The notes below the pieces were generated by a model, which was not told the DNA's origin, made no database searches, and was given only the letters and a program-made list of their open reading frames with translations. Positions 61,401-64,000 of a stretch of 64,000 nt of DNA are shown here, piece after piece; position 1 is the stretch's first letter; each line of letters opens with the position of its first letter. Origin of the DNA: Limanda limanda (taxonomy: Eukaryota; Chordata; Actinopteri; Pleuronectiformes; Pleuronectidae); the NCBI RefSeq assembly GCF_963576545.1, contig NC_083646.1, positions 23,477,989-23,541,988 on the forward strand, in the 5' to 3' direction. Position numbers and translations under genes: made by a program.

Positions 61401-63794
61401 CATAACGCCAATGAGCTCCTGTTTGCGAGAGAAGACATAGCCTTGTTTCTTCACACACACGCTGATGGCTTTGCCTATGAGGCCAACACTCTGAATCAAA
61501 CTTAGTTTCATCGTCAGGTCCTAGATTAGAGCAGCACACACATAAAGAAGACACAGAGACAAAAAGAAACAAGAAGAAATAAAACAGGAAAAATGGTAGC
61601 ACATACACAGATACAAAGATACCGGTCGAGAGGAAAAGTAGGCTAAACATGAATAAAATTGGATAATTGCATTTTCCAATTTATCAGGAATGCAAACAGC
61701 AAGGCGCACGTCAGCTCCTTCACCAGATGCAACTCTACAAATAGCCGAGCAACAGCAAAAGAAATCCAGAATCAATGTAGAAATGATTCAGTCAATCAAA
61801 TCAATCCAATTGTGATATTGCAGATTGATCCACCATGCCTATGGATAGCAAAAGTTAGAAATCAGAGTTGTGTGATTAGAGATTGTTTCAACAGCAAACC
61901 ATCAGCAGGCTCTGACAGAAGAGCATTAGGCCTGCAGGCCCAAGGTTAGGAGTTTGCAAGAAATTTACAAAAATCCATTCACATAGTGGGTGAGTGTTCA
62001 GTCAGCATTTAAAGAACAATCCACCAGAAAGACAGAATTACTAGAACTAAGATTGCAAATCATATAGAGAGACAGATGATCAGGAAATAAAGCTGCATGT
62101 GAGATGGCTATTTAAAAATTCTTTATATTCAATTTGGTTCACGCTGGTTTGATAACAGGTAGAGGAAATTAAAAAGCAAGCTTATGTGGAATTGGAGTTT
62201 AAAAACTCATAGTCCTTTAAATGCAAGATTGTAAATGCAATCTAGTAGGCATGTTACTGGTTTTACATTAGTAGGTTATAGTGATAAACCACCTCAAATC
62301 CAGCTCAGAGTATCAATCTGATTAGAGACATTTTTACTTTTTAGTTGAAATTGTCCACAAGTGAAATACATTGGAACAGACACAAGTGAAGCTGATCTGC
62401 CAATGTTATATAATGGAAATTACAAACAACAAAAAAAACAGCCACCAATCTTACTCTGGATGAAGCTTTGATACTCAAAAGATTGTTGGAGGTGTATCAC
62501 TTAAAGCCAGGGTTGGTAATCCTGGAAACCCTCAACCATCGGCCCTCTTGTCAAAGCTACGCACCCAAAGCACATAAATGTGCACTGACTGACACCTGCT
62601 CAAAGCCGACTTTGCCATGAATCCATCGCTATCTTCTGGCTGTCATGTCTTCTTCAATGGTGCATGCCTCCCCGACTGAAGTCTCTGATCATGATCTGTG
62701 ACGGGCATTGATCGTGACAATTTCAGTCCTGCAAGGGCTACTGACTAATTTGGCTGGACAGCGAGTTGAGAGAGCGACTCAGTTTTCAATATGATTATGA
62801 CACCGAACATAGTGCACCGGGGGAAAAAAACAGAAAACTCTTCTCCTGGCAATGGAAAAGGAGGCAATTAGTTTTTTAGCAGGTTTACCCATGTGTAAAA
62901 AAAAGTATGCCCAAAAATGTTGGTGTAAAAGGGGTATAAAATAAAAGTGTAAATTACTGACCCTACCTTTAAAAACTACATTTCACTGAGGGAAAGCATT
63001 TACACAACTAACATCAACTTGAAACAGTAATTTGTTCCCAACTAATAAAATATCTTCACAGAAGTTGTTTTACTTTCACTTTTTTTCCAGATTTATAGGT
63101 CATTGTACCCTTCACTTTTGACAACTTAAACATAACCACTTCATCTTTGAGTCCATGTGAAAACTCATCAAAAGTTGAAGAAATTCCCTCAAGCAGTCTT
63201 GAGATATCACATTCAAGAGGCCGGAAAAACAGAAACATACTTTGTGAGGCCACCGGGACCGTGACCTTGACCTTTGGCTACCAAAATCAAGTGAGTTAAT
63301 CCTTGACTCCACGTGAATGTTTGTCCCAAATGTCTAAGGATTCCTTGGTGGCGTTCCAGAGGCATCACAATCACAAGGCATAAAATGTGTATTGTGAGAT
63401 CACAGTGACCTTGACATTTGAACACCATATAGAATCAGCTCATCCTTGAATCCACGTAAATATTTGTACCACATTTGTGAAAATTCCCTCAAGGCATTCT
63501 TAAAATATAGCATTCATGGGAATGCGACGTACTTAATGCCATAATTTACTACATAATGCCACTGGCACACGCATACAAATTAGTTGCAATATTGTATCAA
63601 GCTCCTCTTTTTGGAGTAGAAGACTTTCAGTAAAGATTTTAGTGATAGTACCACCACAAGCGTGTGGAACGGATTTTAAAAAAGCGTAAAGAAAAGCAAG
63701 TTGAAGTTAGAAAAGAGCAAAGGTCTGAGAACGGAGATAGACAGCCCGTGTTTTCCTGTGATGATACCTTGGTCTCTACTTTTATCCCCAGAAC
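53276..63794 (-). CDS. mroh1: maestro HEAT-like repeat family member 1, 3' half (22 exons; 5' part beyond window)
   Basis: Exons in transcript order: 63768-63794, 61398-61520, 60669-60810, 60295-60390, 59869-59973, 59268-59403, 58837-58949, 58442-58594, 58165-58221, 57856-57953, 57528-57693, 56993-57162, 56709-56846, 56096-56210, 55734-55880, 55552-55618, 55171-55292, 54812-54961, 54148-54282, 53697-53799, 53445-53510, 53276-53352 (stop TGA). Each has GT-AG ends, and phases join without a break from 60810 to the stop. The product is a string of alpha-helical HEAT-like repeats. It matches MROH1 as I know it, with blocks such as FHNLGALLGRLSPRC, LYIQLRYEGFSLDY, AMAKHAGPRLP, LLNHHVVTELMLID and LHYGEFINDLTKYL. 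About 835 codons are present, roughly the C-terminal half of an about 1,640-residue protein. MROH1 is reported as a cytosolic protein acting on late lysosomes. The exons at 61398 and 60669 do not join in phase: an exon between them seems to be missing. The gene is tail to tail with cck. Confidence 0.93.
58350..58420. repeat. (TG)n microsatellite inside an mroh1 intron
   Basis: About 35 units. On the mroh1 sense strand it is a (CA)n run starting about 20 nt after the 5' splice site of the exon at 58442-58594. Confidence 0.95.
62501..62973. repeat. MITE-like element with imperfect terminal inverted repeats
   Basis: Left end TTAAAGCCAGGGTTGGTAAT and right end, reversed, TTTAAAGGTAGGGTCAGTAA pair over about 22 bp with a few mismatches. 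The interior has no ORF. The TTAA-like edges suggest a TTAA-targeting superfamily, but the target duplication is not certain. Confidence 0.6.
63100..63520. repeat. dispersed repeat built from about 145-bp subunits
   Basis: GTGACCTTGAC recurs at 63261 and 63406, each followed by a CATCCTTGA/AATCCTTGA-type segment and TCCACGT. The ATTCCCTCAAG block occurs near 63183 and 63483. I recognise these phrases from a repeat widespread in teleosts. The ORFs over it are not genes. Confidence 0.55.
63768..63794 (-). other. mroh1: 27-nt micro-exon of mroh1
   Basis: Nine in-phase codons (VLGIKVETK) between CATACAG and GTATCA. They join cleanly to the DLTMKLSL exon at 61520. This is supported by phase and splice sites only. 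Confidence 0.6.
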
Positions 63795-64000
63795 CTGTAT
63801 GAAGCAGAGGTGATAGAGTCATGAGCTCACATAGATACACAGCCGTTACCTGAAAGTTTAAGTTCTTACATCTAATTTGCTGCTGACTCAACCAGAAATG
63901 TTTTATGTGATCGTTACACTCTTACTTCTTCCAAGTATATGTAAAAGTATTAAATGCGATTTCTTGTGATGGGGGATTAAAATGGTCGAGACATATCACT

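Larger units (their letters stand above)
61521..63767 (-). other. mroh1: large mroh1 intron filled with repeats
   Basis: 2.25 kb between the 27-nt exon and the DLTMKLSL exon, much longer than the other introns here. It holds the two repeats listed separately at 62501 and 63100. No exon of mroh1 was recognised in it. Confidence 0.6.

Noticed and set aside
63676..63891. Possible further mroh1 exon ending in a CAG/GTAACG donor near 63852
   Set aside because: No clear acceptor or recognisable HEAT-repeat sequence; only the 27-nt exon is supported.

Overview
The window is nuclear DNA from a vertebrate, almost certainly a teleost fish. The evidence is a complete cholecystokinin gene ending in the teleost-type peptide [11 protein letters not shown], a multi-exon mroh1 gene with short GT-AG introns, many long (CA)n/(TG)n microsatellites, and an L2-type LINE, a Harbinger element and a Gmr1-like LTR retrotransposon of kinds known from fish. 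The species cannot be named from the sequence alone.

Layout. Positions 1-6124 are gene-free, with a CA-rich tandem duplication near the left edge and one old dispersed repeat (about 3395-3595). Positions 6125-14494 hold a nested mobile-element island. Two Harbinger-like elements with the same 19-bp terminal inverted repeat (6128-7490 and 7494-14491) stand head to tail and share one CTG target triplet. The second is interrupted by a full-length, apparently intact Gmr1-like Ty3/gypsy retrotransposon on the minus strand (8051-13955). It has 576-bp LTRs that I cannot tell apart by eye, a 4-bp AGAC target duplication, a tRNA-Pro-type primer site, a gag-protease ORF and a pol ORF in the unusual order integrase, reverse transcriptase, RNase H. 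About 17550-20821 is an L2-like LINE whose single long ORF stays open although the first part of the reverse transcriptase is missing.

Positions 20822-42900 are gene-poor, with scattered microsatellites, old repeats, a perfect short hairpin (16912-16956, just left of the LINE) and an interstitial telomeric tract (40858-40894). The cck gene follows on the plus strand: TATA box at 43015, non-coding exon 1, coding exons at 44993-45070, 45187-45376 and 45901-46040. It encodes a 135-residue preprohormone. Positions 46975-53063 are intergenic and include a 27-bp minisatellite. From 63794 down to 53276 the minus strand carries the 3' half of mroh1 (22 exons found, 5' part outside the window), tail to tail with cck.

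The two host genes have no evident functional link: cck encodes a gut/brain peptide hormone and mroh1 a HEAT-repeat protein. The most unusual content is the nested Harbinger/Gmr1-like island, whose gag contains a region resembling the ancestor of the vertebrate SCAN domain. In mroh1, one short exon expected by homology and by reading phase could not be found.
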